Notes: generated by a model not told the origin, from the letters alone. Positions 26,620-35,837 are shown, numbered from the stretch's first letter. The stretch: DNA of 36,840 bases from an uncultured Veillonella sp. (GCA_934202095.1 CAKPXN010000013.1:1-36840); one strand, 5' to 3'. Translations and numbers: made by a program.

Positions 26620-27774
26620 TTATAACGCTTCTAATTCACACTTTGCTGAAAGTGCCTCGCGATTCGCATCAAGAATCATAATGAGTTTATTGACGATATT
26701 GGCAGCTCCATCTACATGCCATGCACGCGCTTGTTCTGACATTTGTTGTAACCGTAGAGGATTAATTAATAGAGCAGCAACTACGTCCTCTAGATTATGT
26801 ATATCTCTAGCCCAACGTGCGCAGCCCCGTTCCTCTAATAGTGCTGCATTAGCCTCTTCTTGGCCTGGAATGGCATTAAAGAACACCATAGGTAGTCCAA
26901 TCGTAACAGCCTCCATACAAGTCAATGCCCCCGGTTTTGTAACGAGCATCGTCGATGTGTGCATAAGCTCTGAAATATTAGACGTATATCCATATACGGT
27001 AGTTTTCGTATTCATACGGACGCTTAAATTTACCAATGATTCATAAAGGGATGTATTTTGTCCAGCTACGACAGTAATCTCATCGATACCGTCGACAGCA
27101 TCTAAATGTTGGAGGGCAATCTCTAGTGAACCCAATCCTAAACCACCACCCATAACGAGAACCTTAACAGGTGATTTCATTTCATAATGATCGATAGCGT
27201 CCTTAAAGAATGATCTGCGCACGGGAATGCCAGATACATGAATCTTATCTTGTTCTATACCTACAGCTGTCATTTCCCCTACCATGTCTTCAGTAGCGAC
27301 AAAATAAGTATCCACTTGCGGATAAATCCAAAACTGATGACTACTAAAGTCCGTTAAAATAGCCACTAGCGGTACATCAATAAGACCTTGACGCTTCAAA
27401 ATACTAGCAGCACCACAAGGGAATGGATGGGTAAATACAATGACATCCGGTTGTTCTTGTTGAATCAACTTCAACATACGACTTTTTAGAATGTAAGACA
27501 AAACAGTTTGTAAAATCGTCCCTTTTTTCTCACCCTTTGATACGCGATAAATCATATCGTATAGCATGGGAAATACGTCAATCATCTTGATGTATGTTCC
27601 CTTAATAAGATGTTCTACCGACAAGGTTTCCGTATCAAGAAAATCCACATGGCTAATCTCAGCCTGTGGTTCTTTTAATTTCCAATATTCTTCTATAGCC
27701 CGTGCGGCCTGCATGTGCCCTGTCCCAATCGAGGCGGACACTATGAGAACCTTCCGTGAATGTTCTGTAGTCAT
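26620..27774 (-). CDS. MGDG synthase/UgtP-like glycosyltransferase
   Basis: A 384-residue GT-B enzyme. The N-terminus has the MGDG_synth signature VLIVSASIGTGHMQAARAIEEYW, then an acceptor domain with VLTDFSSHQFWIY and DTYFVATEDM. The C-terminal donor domain has VLVMGGGLGLGS and TKPGALTCMEAVTIGLPMVFF. The family adds sugar from a UDP-sugar to diacylglycerol at the inner face of the cytoplasmic membrane. The sugar cannot be told from the motifs alone. The gene stands alone between the convergent acidic-protein gene and hup. Confidence 0.87.
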   Translation of the reverse strand: MTTEHSRKVLIVSASIGTGHMQAARAIEEYWKLKEPQAEISHVDFLDTETLSVEHLIKGTYIKMIDVFPMLYDMIYRVSKGEKKGTILQTVLSYILKSRMLKLIQQEQPDVIVFTHPFPCGAASILKRQGLIDVPLVAILTDFSSHQFWIYPQVDTYFVATEDMVGEMTAVGIEQDKIHVSGIPVRRSFFKDAIDHYEMKSPVKVLVMGGGLGLGSLEIALQHLDAVDGIDEITVVAGQNTSLYESLVNLSVRMNTKTTVYGYTSNISELMHTSTMLVTKPGALTCMEAVTIGLPMVFFNAIPGQEEANAALLEERGCARWARDIHNLEDVVAALLINPLRLQQMSEQARAWHVDGAANIVNKLIMILDANREALSAKCELEAL

Positions 27775-27829
27775 AATCTATCCTTTCCTAGTGATTATAC
27801 CACATAAACAAACAAAAATTATATAAACG

Positions 27830-27856
27830 AAAAAAAGAGACCCTATCGGGCCTCTT
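27830..27856 (-). terminator. Terminator after hup
   Basis: Minus strand AGAGGCCC-GATA-GGGTCTCT (one mismatch) followed by seven T, 17 bases past the HU stop codon. Confidence 0.9.
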
Positions 27857-27872
27857 TCACATCTTATTCAGA

Positions 27873-28172
27873 TTATTTTTTGCGTTTTTTTGCAGGAGCT
27901 GCGTTAACTTGTTCTTTCAAACCTTTACCAGCTTTGAATGCAGGAGATTTGGAAGCTTTAATAGTGATAGTTTTACCGTTTTGTGGGTTGCGGCCTTCAC
28001 GAGCAGCGCGTTCACGAACTTCGAAAGTACCGAAGCCGATAACTTGAACTTTACCACCAGCAGCTAATTCTTCAGCAACTGTGTCGAATACAGCTTTTAC
28101 CGCTTTTTCAGCGTCTTTTTTAGTCAATTCAGTTTTTTGTGCAACACTTGCGATTAATTCTGTTTTGTTCAT
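27873..28172 (-). CDS. hup: HU-family DNA-binding protein
   Basis: 99 residues. It shows the full HU pattern: [46 protein letters not shown] (the beta-arm region) and [10 protein letters not shown]. The dimer bends DNA and compacts the nucleoid. A short basic tail ([10 protein letters not shown]) extends beyond the usual 90 residues. A GGAGG site precedes the ATG, and a strong terminator follows directly. Confidence 0.97.
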   Translation of the reverse strand: MNKTELIASVAQKTELTKKDAEKAVKAVFDTVAEELAAGGKVQVIGFGTFEVRERAAREGRNPQNGKTITIKASKSPAFKAGKGLKEQVNAAPAKKRKK

Positions 28173-28224
28173 GACAGAACCTCCTTAAAAATACAATACC
28201 CGAGATTACTAACATACCTCTAGG

Positions 28225-29004
28225 TTACTTTTCCTGCACTTTAGCCTCCTCCCAAAAAGCATCCAGCTCAGCTAATGAAAAGTCTTCCCATGAGCGATCG
28301 CTTTGGTTAACACAAGCTTCTACATGTGAAAAACGCTGTCGGAACTTAGTGTTTGTGCGATTCAGTGCATTTTCACCGCTTATTTTATACCATCTAAATA
28401 GATTAATCAAGGAAAAAAGCACATCTCCTGCCTCTTTTTCCATATTTTCTCTATCTTTTAAGGCTACGGCCTCCTTAAATTCACTGATTTCTTCCTGAAC
28501 TTTTGCCCAAATCGGATCGAGTTCATCCCAGTCAAAACCTACCTTTCCAGCCTTGTCCTGTAGCTTTTGAGCAGCCACCAATGCAGGTAAACCCTTGGAT
28601 ACACCATCTAATACACTTTTTCGTATATTTCCTTTTTCTTGGGCCTTTAATTCATCCCAAGTGTATATTTTTTCCTTATTATCAGGATTTTCTTCTGGGA
28701 ATACATGAGGATGACGATGAATCATCTTCTCAGTTACATCATTTATTACATCTTGTAATGTAAAATCACCCGATTCTTCAGCAAGGCTACTATGAAACAC
28801 AATCTGTAATAATACATCACCTAGTTCTTCTCGTAGATTATCCATGTCTTTATTATCAATGGCATCTACTACTTCATAGGTTTCTTCAATGAAATAACGG
28901 CGTAATGATTCATGCGTTTGCACCTTATCCCAAGGGCATCCATTAGGGGAGCGCAACTTTTCTACCACCTCAACCAGTGGCTGTATATCAATATTGGTCT
29001 TCAT
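28225..29004 (-). CDS. mazG: Nucleoside triphosphate pyrophosphohydrolase MazG
   Basis: About 259 residues from MKTNIDIQPLVEVVEKLR. Two MazG modules are visible. The first has RSPNGCPWDKVQTHESLRRYFIEETYEV with the metal-binding EExxE, and REELGDVLLQIVFH. The second, C-terminal, has EKEAGDVLFSLINLFRW. It hydrolyses nucleoside triphosphates to monophosphates and pyrophosphate, clearing abnormal nucleotides. The start at 29004 is chosen for similarity to the family N-terminus and a GGAGG site; the gene overlaps the flippase stop by 17 bases. A longer in-frame ATG at 29073 lies within the flippase gene and is unlikely. Confidence 0.93.
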   Translation of the reverse strand: MKTNIDIQPLVEVVEKLRSPNGCPWDKVQTHESLRRYFIEETYEVVDAIDNKDMDNLREELGDVLLQIVFHSSLAEESGDFTLQDVINDVTEKMIHRHPHVFPEENPDNKEKIYTWDELKAQEKGNIRKSVLDGVSKGLPALVAAQKLQDKAGKVGFDWDELDPIWAKVQEEISEFKEAVALKDRENMEKEAGDVLFSLINLFRWYKISGENALNRTNTKFRQRFSHVEACVNQSDRSWEDFSLAELDAFWEEAKVQEK

Positions 29005-30592
29005 AGATTCGATTTTCCTCCACTTGGCGTTTACGCAATCGTTTACCGATAACAGGCATATGGTACATATCATCCATTACGATGGCCTTCGTAATCCAAA
29101 GAGATAGAATATATACAACCAGCGCAACAAGGATAGATATAGCTACAGCACCACCATTGCCGACCATATCAACAAGGAACATAAAGCTAACTTGTGTAGC
29201 CCCACCCATAGCCATGGCTGAAATAATAATCTTCAATAGGTTCATACATTGAATTACACTCCCCACATACCGCTTGACGAATACAAGATTAATCAATGCA
29301 GCAATAGCAAAGTTTAAGTTCGTAGCCCATGCAGCACCATTGATACCGAGTTCAATGGATCCAGTCAATTGATAATCTAAGATGGCTTTCACCATGAGCC
29401 CTATAAAAATAGACATCATAGGGATAACGGTACGACCTAAGCCTTGTAGTATACCAGCCGTAATCTGTTGCCAACCTAAAAAGATGATGCTAAGACTAAT
29501 CACGGCAATGACAGGACCCGCATTGGGTGTAGCATAGATAAGCTGTGAAATAGGCGTTGCCAACACACATAAACCTATGCAGGCCGGTATAGCAAATAGA
29601 TTCGCAATTTTCATGGCCGTGCTAGCACGCTCGATTATACGTTCATTATTCCCCGTTGCATGTGCTTCAGACACGGCCGGTACGAGGCTCGCAGCTAGAG
29701 CTGTCGTCAAAATAATTGGTAAACCTATGAGCGACGTAGCCATCCCTGTCAAATACCCAAATTGTGTAGTTGCCTCATGCAAATAGTATCCAATATCCAT
29801 CAATCGTTTCGGAACGATGAATGTATCGATGAGAGAAACCATGGGCAACATAATATTAGCCATAGAAACAGGTATGGCCAATGCGAATAATCGTTTTATG
29901 ACCGCCCTATTAGATTCTACAGGCGCCGCCTCATTTTGATCATTTAGCATCTGCTGACGCAAACTACGTTGAGACCTATAAAAATACACGAGTACGATTA
30001 AACCGGCTAAGACGCCTGGAAATGTGGCAAAGGTGGCGCCACCTGCGGCCAGATGTAATCCGGAATCGATAAAATAGTACGCCAGCCCCACCATGGACCC
30101 TACGCGAAAGATTTGTTCGAAAACCTGACTAGTTCCTGTAGGTACCATGTATTGAAAACCTTGGAAATAGCCTCTAAAACAGCTCAAAATGGTAACGACA
30201 ATGATAGCCGGCGATAATAATTGGATTGGTATCAACGCCCGCGGATCGGTTATAATATTCCATTTAACGAGCCATTCTGCACTGGCATAGAGGCCCACAC
30301 TAAATATAATGCCCACTAGCGTAAGTACTCGCAAGGATACATTAAAAACTTGTTGTACCCCACGCATATCGCGATTTGCCAATTTCTCAGCAATCATAAT
30401 GGAGATGGCCACAGGAATCCCGGCGGCCGAAATACTAACTATAATCTGGTATATCGGATAGGCCATCATATAGAGACCTATCCCCTCGCCGCCAAGAATA
30501 CGAGCGACGAGTACCTTGCTGAAAGCACCAATAATTTTAACAATAACACCAGCTATGGTTAAAATCATGGCCCCCTTTAAAAATCGGTTCAT
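28988..30592 (-). CDS. MOP-superfamily lipid/polysaccharide flippase (SpoVB/MurJ-like)
   Basis: A 534-residue integral membrane protein with about 14 hydrophobic helices. The N-terminus (FLKGAMILTIAGVIVKIIGAFSKVLVARILGGEGIGLYMMAYP) is typical of SpoVB and YtgP proteins. The family moves undecaprenyl-linked precursors, such as lipid II or polysaccharide units, across the inner membrane. The start overlaps the mfd stop as ATGA, and mazG overlaps its end, which matches the mfd, spoVB-like, mazG order seen in many Firmicutes. The substrate is not determined. Confidence 0.92.
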   Translation of the reverse strand: MNRFLKGAMILTIAGVIVKIIGAFSKVLVARILGGEGIGLYMMAYPIYQIIVSISAAGIPVAISIMIAEKLANRDMRGVQQVFNVSLRVLTLVGIIFSVGLYASAEWLVKWNIITDPRALIPIQLLSPAIIVVTILSCFRGYFQGFQYMVPTGTSQVFEQIFRVGSMVGLAYYFIDSGLHLAAGGATFATFPGVLAGLIVLVYFYRSQRSLRQQMLNDQNEAAPVESNRAVIKRLFALAIPVSMANIMLPMVSLIDTFIVPKRLMDIGYYLHEATTQFGYLTGMATSLIGLPIILTTALAASLVPAVSEAHATGNNERIIERASTAMKIANLFAIPACIGLCVLATPISQLIYATPNAGPVIAVISLSIIFLGWQQITAGILQGLGRTVIPMMSIFIGLMVKAILDYQLTGSIELGINGAAWATNLNFAIAALINLVFVKRYVGSVIQCMNLLKIIISAMAMGGATQVSFMFLVDMVGNGGAVAISILVALVVYILSLWITKAIVMDDMYHMPVIGKRLRKRQVEENRIYEDQY

Positions 30593-33500
30593 AGGCCCCC
30601 CTTAGATTTCTTTGACAACTCCTTCATCACCGCTTCTGTAATCGTTAAAATAGACCCCTTTAATCCATTCAAACTAATATATAATGACGCAGGTTTTGTG
30701 TCCATGAACTTCATTTTCTTCCATAAATCTTCGCGAACAGCACCCATATCCCAATCGGCCATCTTCGAATCATCTTGCCAATGGATGATGAGCTGACCAT
30801 CGCGACGAACGATGCTCTTTATCCCCAACAAACGAGCCTGTTCCTTAATTTGAGCAACCCGTAGTAACCGGTCTACCGGATCCGTTGGTGTACCAAAACG
30901 GTCGATAAGTTCATCCGTCAAATCGTCAAGCTGCGCTTTATTCTTGATTTGTAACATCCGTTGATATACGGAAATCTTGCGCGCACTATCCTTGATATAG
31001 GCGTCATCTATGAACGCATCAATTTCAAGGTCAATGGCAGGGTCTGGTACAACCTCTTTGACGACCTCTTTATTTTGAGCTTTCGCAATGGCCTCCTCTA
31101 ACATGGATACATACATACCAAAACCGACCGATGCGATATTACCGTGTTGTTGTGATCCTAATAAATTACCGGCCCCACGAATTTCCAAATCACGCATAGC
31201 GAGCTTAAACCCAGCCCCTAATTCTGTGAATTCTTCGATAGCTTTCAACCGTTTTTCTGCCGCTTCTGAAAGCATCTTATCAGGTCGATACATGAAATAT
31301 GCATAGGCGCGTCGTCTAGACCGACCTACACGGCCACGCATTTGATAGAGTTGCGATAAGCCTAAACGATCCGCATCGTATATGATAATCGTATTCGCAT
31401 TTGGTATATCAAGGCCTGTTTCAATGATGCTTGTACTGAGCAATACATCATAATGACCTTCATAGAAATCGGTCATAATTTCTTCAATTTGACGACCTGT
31501 CATTTGACCATGTGCAATAGCATAGCGCAAATCCGGTAATGCCTGTTCTAATAGTTCACCCATATGATTAATCGATGCGACCCGATTATACACAAAGTAT
31601 ACCTGACCACCTCGTGCGAGTTCACGTTTAATTGCATCAGCTATGAGATTCATATCGTATTCTACTACATAGGTTTGTACCGGCAATCTATCCTCAGGCG
31701 GTGTACTGATTACAGACATTTCACGAACACCCACAAGGGACATATGAAGGGTCCGAGGAATAGGTGTAGCACTTAAGGTAAGGACGTCAATATTATTAGC
31801 CCATTCCTTCCATTTTTCCTTTTGTGCTACTCCAAAGCGTTGCTCTTCATCGACTACGAGGAATCCTAAATCCTTGAATTTTACCTTCTTATTTAACAAA
31901 GAGTGGGTACCGATTAATATATCAATGGAACCATTTTCTACGCCCTTTAGGACCTCTTTCTTCTCCGCCGTAGAACGGAATCGATTGAGTACATCTACCT
32001 TGACGCCAAATGGATTAAATCGATTTAAAAACGTTTGGTAATGTTGCTGAGCTAATACAGTTGTCGGTACCAGTACGGCTACTTGTTTACCGCTCACAAC
32101 GGCCTTAAAGATAGCACGCATAGCCACTTCTGTTTTACCAAAGCCAACATCCCCAGCTAGCAACCGGTCCATCGGCGTTGGTCGTTCCATGGACTCTTTA
32201 ATTTCTCGCGTAGCTTGTAATTGGTCCTCTGTTTCCTCATAAGGAAAAGCATCTTCAAATTCTTGTTGCCAAGGTTGATCTGGCAAGAAGGCAAAGCCTT
32301 CTGTAATTTCCCGTTTTGCATACAGTTCAACCAATTTATCCGCCAAATCATCAATAGATTTCTGAGCCTTGCTAACAGCTTTGCGCCAATCGCTACCACC
32401 CATCTTATGAATGCGTGGCACATCGCCTTCATTGCCGATATATTTTTGCAGTTGGTCTAAATTACTAGCAGGCAAATACAATCGGTCCGTTCCGGCATAA
32501 GCAATTTCAATATAGTCTCGATGGATACCTTCCGTCTCAATCGTTTTTAGACCCACATATTTACCGATACCATGCATGCTATGAACAACGTAATCGCCCA
32601 CCGATAAATCCGTGAAATAATTAATTTCTTGACCCTTTTTAGGCTTATTGCGAAGTTTGCGTTTTTGCTGACCGTAAATATTGCCTTCTACAACGACGAC
32701 TAAACGACTATGCGGTAATTCAAAACCATCCGTTAATAAGCCTTGCATAACGTGAACCGTATTTGGGTCGAAATCCCAGCTTTCACAAAGCTTATACGAA
32801 ATACCATCACCATGCAACGCCTTTTCTATGCCTTCACGGCGCTGCAAATTATTAATGATGAGCACAACTTGATTGCCTAGCTTTTGCCACTGCTTGATTT
32901 CGTCCATCAACAGAGGAATTTGGCGCTCAAAGCTCGTCATCGTTTTGCCTTGAATGCCAATCGGATAAAAACCAGCTAAGCCTATAGAACGCTGTTGCAT
33001 GAATGTGAAAGCCACCTCTATCTTAGCCTCCACGGAACGTTGCAATTCAGACCATTCACAATGTTGCTTGCGATGCGTTGCATCTTCTTTTAATAATTTC
33101 TTCAACGCTTCTTGAATGCGCACCGGTTCATCATAAATGATAAGTCCATCCTTCGCATAAGATAGCAATGTACTGTCTGCATCATCGCTAGTTAAAAAGA
33201 ATGGCGTCACCGTATAGGCATCCACCGTTTCAATGGACCGTTGCGTATCTACGGAAAAATGACGCATCGTATCGATTTCATCGCCAAAGAATTCCATACG
33301 TATTGGATCGTCACTATTCACAGGGAAGATATCAAAAATATCTCCGCGCACAGAAAAATGACCACGTTGTTCTACCTGGTCTACGCGTTCATATCCAATT
33401 TTAACCAATTTTTCTAATAGTTCATCCCGCTCTATGGATTGAGAAACCTCAAGATGCACACTTTGAGATATAACATATTGAGGGCTCACTACATATTGCG

Positions 33501-33879
33501 TGGCCTCTTCTACCGTAGCGATGACTACAACAGGGCGATTCCATGCCAACATACTGAGCGCTCGCATTTGAGCCCCTTGTCCTTCAAGGCTACGAGCTAC
33601 GGTCGTAAATTCTACACGTTCTGTAATTGGAAATGGCAATACCTGCACATTAGGCCAGAAAAACGCCAAATCCCGTTCCCACAATTCTTTGTGTTCTTTA
33701 TCGTGCACCACGATAATAATAGATTGTACTTGTTCCTCTGGAACAGCACGGCTTAAGAGGAACGACTTTTGTGATCCACTTAAACCATATATAACTGACT
33801 TTCCCTTTTGGCGAAACGCCTTTAGCCCATCTAACATAGATGGGTTTTGTGAAAGCAGCGTATCAATTGAAGTATCCAT
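30589..33879 (-). CDS. mfd: Transcription-repair coupling factor Mfd
   Basis: A 1096-residue helicase-like protein, normal for Mfd. It has an N-terminal UvrB-like module, an RNA polymerase interaction domain (ISYFTDLSVGDYVVHSMHGIGKY region, about residues 425-500) and a RecG-like translocase. Key motifs are LAGDVGFGKTEVAM (Walker A), LVVDEEQRFGV (DEEQ box), LSATPIPRTL, and the TRG-like segment after GRVGRSRRRAYAYF. A C-terminal TRCF domain is present. It dislodges stalled RNA polymerase and recruits UvrA. It heads a unit with the flippase and mazG. Confidence 0.97.
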   Translation of the reverse strand: MDTSIDTLLSQNPSMLDGLKAFRQKGKSVIYGLSGSQKSFLLSRAVPEEQVQSIIIVVHDKEHKELWERDLAFFWPNVQVLPFPITERVEFTTVARSLEGQGAQMRALSMLAWNRPVVVIATVEEATQYVVSPQYVISQSVHLEVSQSIERDELLEKLVKIGYERVDQVEQRGHFSVRGDIFDIFPVNSDDPIRMEFFGDEIDTMRHFSVDTQRSIETVDAYTVTPFFLTSDDADSTLLSYAKDGLIIYDEPVRIQEALKKLLKEDATHRKQHCEWSELQRSVEAKIEVAFTFMQQRSIGLAGFYPIGIQGKTMTSFERQIPLLMDEIKQWQKLGNQVVLIINNLQRREGIEKALHGDGISYKLCESWDFDPNTVHVMQGLLTDGFELPHSRLVVVVEGNIYGQQKRKLRNKPKKGQEINYFTDLSVGDYVVHSMHGIGKYVGLKTIETEGIHRDYIEIAYAGTDRLYLPASNLDQLQKYIGNEGDVPRIHKMGGSDWRKAVSKAQKSIDDLADKLVELYAKREITEGFAFLPDQPWQQEFEDAFPYEETEDQLQATREIKESMERPTPMDRLLAGDVGFGKTEVAMRAIFKAVVSGKQVAVLVPTTVLAQQHYQTFLNRFNPFGVKVDVLNRFRSTAEKKEVLKGVENGSIDILIGTHSLLNKKVKFKDLGFLVVDEEQRFGVAQKEKWKEWANNIDVLTLSATPIPRTLHMSLVGVREMSVISTPPEDRLPVQTYVVEYDMNLIADAIKRELARGGQVYFVYNRVASINHMGELLEQALPDLRYAIAHGQMTGRQIEEIMTDFYEGHYDVLLSTSIIETGLDIPNANTIIIYDADRLGLSQLYQMRGRVGRSRRRAYAYFMYRPDKMLSEAAEKRLKAIEEFTELGAGFKLAMRDLEIRGAGNLLGSQQHGNIASVGFGMYVSMLEEAIAKAQNKEVVKEVVPDPAIDLEIDAFIDDAYIKDSARKISVYQRMLQIKNKAQLDDLTDELIDRFGTPTDPVDRLLRVAQIKEQARLLGIKSIVRRDGQLIIHWQDDSKMADWDMGAVREDLWKKMKFMDTKPASLYISLNGLKGSILTITEAVMKELSKKSKGGL

Positions 33880-34048
33880 ACTGCACCATATATAATGATT
33901 ATCTATATAATATCTTAAAAATATCTGTTCTAAGTACTACTGCATGCTAATATAATGCGCATTGCTATACCACAATTATTTTATAGTATCTATTGCAATA
34001 CTTATACAATAGTACTGACAATTTATTATAGCATATTTACGAATATGC

Positions 34049-34078
34049 AAAAAAACACCTGTTCCCTTGAACAGATGT
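34049..34078 (-). terminator. Second terminator downstream of tRNA-Leu
   Basis: Minus strand ACATCTGTTC-AAGG-GAACAGGTGT, a 10-bp stem, followed by a T-run. It lies in the 239-base gap between tRNA-Leu and mfd, which holds no other gene. Confidence 0.85.
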
Positions 34079-34085
34079 AAATGGG

Positions 34086-34109
34086 CAAAAAAAAAGCACC
34101 TACAGGTGC
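34086..34109 (-). terminator. First terminator downstream of tRNA-Leu
   Basis: Minus strand GCACCTGTAGGTGC followed by nine T, about nine bases past the CCA end of tRNA-Leu. Confidence 0.85.
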
Positions 34110-34118
34110 AAATATAGT

Positions 34119-34203
34119 TGGTGCGGGAGAAGGGACTTGAACCCCCACGCCGTAAGGCGCCAGATCCTAAGTCTGGTGCGTCTGCCAATTCCGCCACTCC
34201 CGC
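34119..34203 (-). tRNA. tRNA-Leu (UAG)
   Basis: An 85-base class II tRNA. The acceptor GCGGGAG pairs with CTCCCGC, and a long variable arm is present. The anticodon loop CTTAGGA gives UAG, reading CUN codons. TTCAAGT is in the T loop and CCA is encoded. Two terminators follow. Confidence 0.97.
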
Positions 34204-34341
34204 GTACCGACTGAAATTATAATACCACTTATTATATATGACGTCAATCATTTTTTGTAATTTTTATAAGACTTCATCATACATATATAATTGGCTATTT
34301 CAAGATACCTATATCTCTATCAATTCTAAAATTCCAAGGAA

Positions 34342-34397
34342 CAAAAAAAGAGATGGTCCAAACACCTAACCCAGGTGCTAGGACCATCTCTCTTTTT
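34342..34397. terminator. Terminator of the riboswitch transcript
   Basis: GAGATGGTCC (34350-34359) pairs with GGACCATCTC (34381-34390), with a small CACCTAACCCAGGTG hairpin in the loop. On the minus strand seven T follow; a T-run also follows on the plus strand. It ends any transcript reading through the cobalamin riboswitch. Confidence 0.9.
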
Positions 34398-34497
34398 AGG
34401 ATGATGATGAATAAATGCATGCCCTACATTTACCAATAAATATATTAACAGACATAACAAAAGTCATGCTGATAATACCAAACGGTATATTCACCAT
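34396..34497 (-). CDS. Possible 33-residue peptide under the cobalamin riboswitch
   Basis: An ATG at 34497 opens a 33-codon frame beginning MVNIPFGIISMTFVMS, with a hydrophobic core, then GKCRAC and a Ser-rich end. The stop codon touches the final terminator. It is the longest convincing ORF between the riboswitch terminator and the transcript end. The ribosome site is weak (AGAG five bases upstream), so the transcript may be non-coding. I do not recognise the peptide; it does not look like CbiM or CbtB. Confidence 0.3.
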   Translation of the reverse strand: MVNIPFGIISMTFVMSVNIFIGKCRACIYSSSS

Positions 34498-34552
34498 GAC
34501 TGCTCTAACAATAAAGAGATTCTAATTTGTATACCACAAATCATCATTTACA

Positions 34553-34585
34553 CAAAAAAATCCTTTTTACGGGTACGTAAAAAGG
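34553..34585 (-). terminator. Expression-platform terminator of the cobalamin riboswitch
   Basis: Minus strand CCTTTTTACG-TACC-CGTAAAAAGG, a perfect 10-bp stem, followed by ATTTTTTT. It begins about 55 bases past the riboswitch core and fits termination on ligand binding. Confidence 0.8.
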
Positions 34586-34639
34586 GAGTCTCTAACTTCT
34601 CCTCCCTATCACTCGTAGGTCAAATGGTGAATGTTGAAT

Positions 34640-34790
34640 AGGCAGTTCTCCTGACTCGGTGTCAACGCTCATCTAGCCTTCCCAGTTTCCCAGTGACTTA
34701 ATTAGATTCGCTCAACCATACAGTGGCGGGACCGTGCTGGCCTTTAACCAGCTTCTCTATTATGCTTTTTAGCACCTATTCCCAAATATG
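34640..34790 (-). ncRNA. Cobalamin riboswitch
   Basis: The minus strand carries the conserved cobalamin aptamer pieces in order: AATAGGTGC near the 5' end (about 34770-34780), GGCCAGCACGGTCCCGCCACTG with the B12-box core GCCACTG (34721-34727), a GAGCGAATC segment, CACTGGGAAACTGGGAAGG, and AGTCAGGAGAACTGCCT (34640-34656) closing the fold. It is preceded by a strong promoter and followed by a terminator. The usual B12 transport or synthesis gene is missing downstream. Confidence 0.92.
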
Positions 34791-34807
34791 ATGTTGTCTA
34801 TGTGTTT

Positions 34808-34836
34808 ATATTATCACCGTATGTGATTTTCGTCAA
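34808..34836 (-). promoter_or_regulatory. Promoter of the cobalamin riboswitch transcript
   Basis: TTGACG (34831-34836) and TAATAT (34808-34813) on the minus strand, 17-base spacer. Transcription would start near 34800, just before the aptamer. Confidence 0.8.
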
Positions 34837-34965
34837 ACAGTTTTTTATATTTCATAAATAAATATTAAGAATATACTAATAAAAAATGTCTATCTTTCAC
34901 TCTGTCTATTATCTCATCGTGCTTTCATGTATAATGATAGAGTAATTTACCATATGGAGGTCATT

Positions 34966-35244
34966 ATGTATATCGGAGACATTATAAAAGCATTCCGCGA
35001 GGAACATCAACTTTCACAAGAAACATTTGCAGCAAAAGCAGGTTTAACAGTTACCGAAATCAATATACTAGAACAAAACTTTCAAAACGGATCATCTACA
35101 CCTGTACCAGTTGCTATAAGACAAATAAAGGGTATTGCTCAAGCCATGGAGCAACCGATGCCGGTCATCATGAGCCAATTACCAACAGATCAACAAGTCG
35201 TTGTCAATGTTGTAGCTGAATCCGATCAACCTCACGCCAAATAA
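34966..35244 (+). CDS. XRE-family helix-turn-helix protein
   Basis: 92 residues from MYIGDIIKAFREEHQLSQ. The ATG at 34966 has a GGAGG site five bases upstream; a TATAAT at 34930-34935 lies just before, which rules out the longer in-frame ATG at 34927. The HTH has LSQETFAAKAGLTVTEINILEQN, as in Cro/C1 proteins. The C-terminal part (MPVIMSQLPTDQQVVVNVV) is not a known sensor domain to me. The gene ends 17 bases before the exported-protein gene, so the two probably form an operon. Confidence 0.85.
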   Translation: MYIGDIIKAFREEHQLSQETFAAKAGLTVTEINILEQNFQNGSSTPVPVAIRQIKGIAQAMEQPMPVIMSQLPTDQQVVVNVVAESDQPHAK

Positions 35245-35261
35245 GGAGTATATATCATACT

Positions 35262-35714
35262 ATGAAAAAATTAGCTATTCTGACGCTTGCATTTTGTGCC
35301 TTAGTAGGTAGTGCCCACGCAGTCAATATAGGCGACCTAGAGAACGCTAGAGGCTATTCCTATATGTATCGCATGAACGGCCAACAATACTACGCAGATA
35401 ACCGCGTCATCGTCCGTGCTGGCGAAGGAAATAATTACGAAATCATCGCTAAAACATATAGCCATCAAGGTGCCATGTATTACATGACAGAATATATCAA
35501 TCACTACTATTTCAACCAAGATGCTGATACCATCTATTGGACACAAGACGAAATTAATCTAATTGATGCGCGTACGGGCCAAATCCTACGTCGTAATATC
35601 AAGAAAAATCCTAAGCTAAAAGAATTAAAACCAGATACCTATGGTTATATGCAAGCCATCTATTCTAAAAACATGGCTATTGCTGCAGGACAATTAAAAG
35701 AAGTGTCAAACTAA
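35262..35714 (+). CDS. Small exported protein, unknown function
   Basis: 150 residues. A clear Sec signal peptide (MKKLAILTLAFCALVGSAHA) with an Ala-His-Ala cleavage site is followed by about 130 residues rich in Tyr and Asn (GYSYMYRMNGQQYYADN, GAMYYMTEYINHYYF). It reads as small beta-type periplasmic protein with no Cys and no lipobox. An AAGGAG site stands upstream of the ATG, although at long spacing. It lies 17 bases after the XRE gene, and a terminator follows. I do not recognise the family. Confidence 0.85.
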   Translation: MKKLAILTLAFCALVGSAHAVNIGDLENARGYSYMYRMNGQQYYADNRVIVRAGEGNNYEIIAKTYSHQGAMYYMTEYINHYYFNQDADTIYWTQDEINLIDARTGQILRRNIKKNPKLKELKPDTYGYMQAIYSKNMAIAAGQLKEVSN

Positions 35715-35744
35715 GACTTATGAGTTGTATCGGCATTGTATGAC

Positions 35745-35780
35745 AAAAGGAGCTGCAATTATAAAGCAGCTCCTTTTTTA
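35745..35780 (+). terminator. Terminator after the exported-protein gene
   Basis: AAAGGAGCTGC and GCAGCTCCTTT form an 11-bp stem followed by TTTT, 30 bases past the stop codon. Confidence 0.9.
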
Positions 35781-35815
35781 TGCCCCATTATTGAGCCATA
35801 TATGAGTATCTAAAT

Positions 35816-35837
35816 ATTAGTACAGGCCTGTACTAAT
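35816..35837. repeat. Perfect 22-bp palindrome bracketed by direct repeats
   Basis: The half-site ATTAGTACAGG is followed at once by its exact complement, with no spacer. A further half-like GTACTAAGTTAG follows at about 35847. Ten-base direct repeats TATGCCCCAT stand on either side at 35779-35788 and 35869-35878. It may be a repressor operator or a small palindromic element. No gene is visible in the 216-base gap. Confidence 0.6.

Noticed and set aside
33976..34251. 91-residue minus-strand ORF
   Set aside because: It overlaps tRNA-Leu and two terminators, so it is not a gene.
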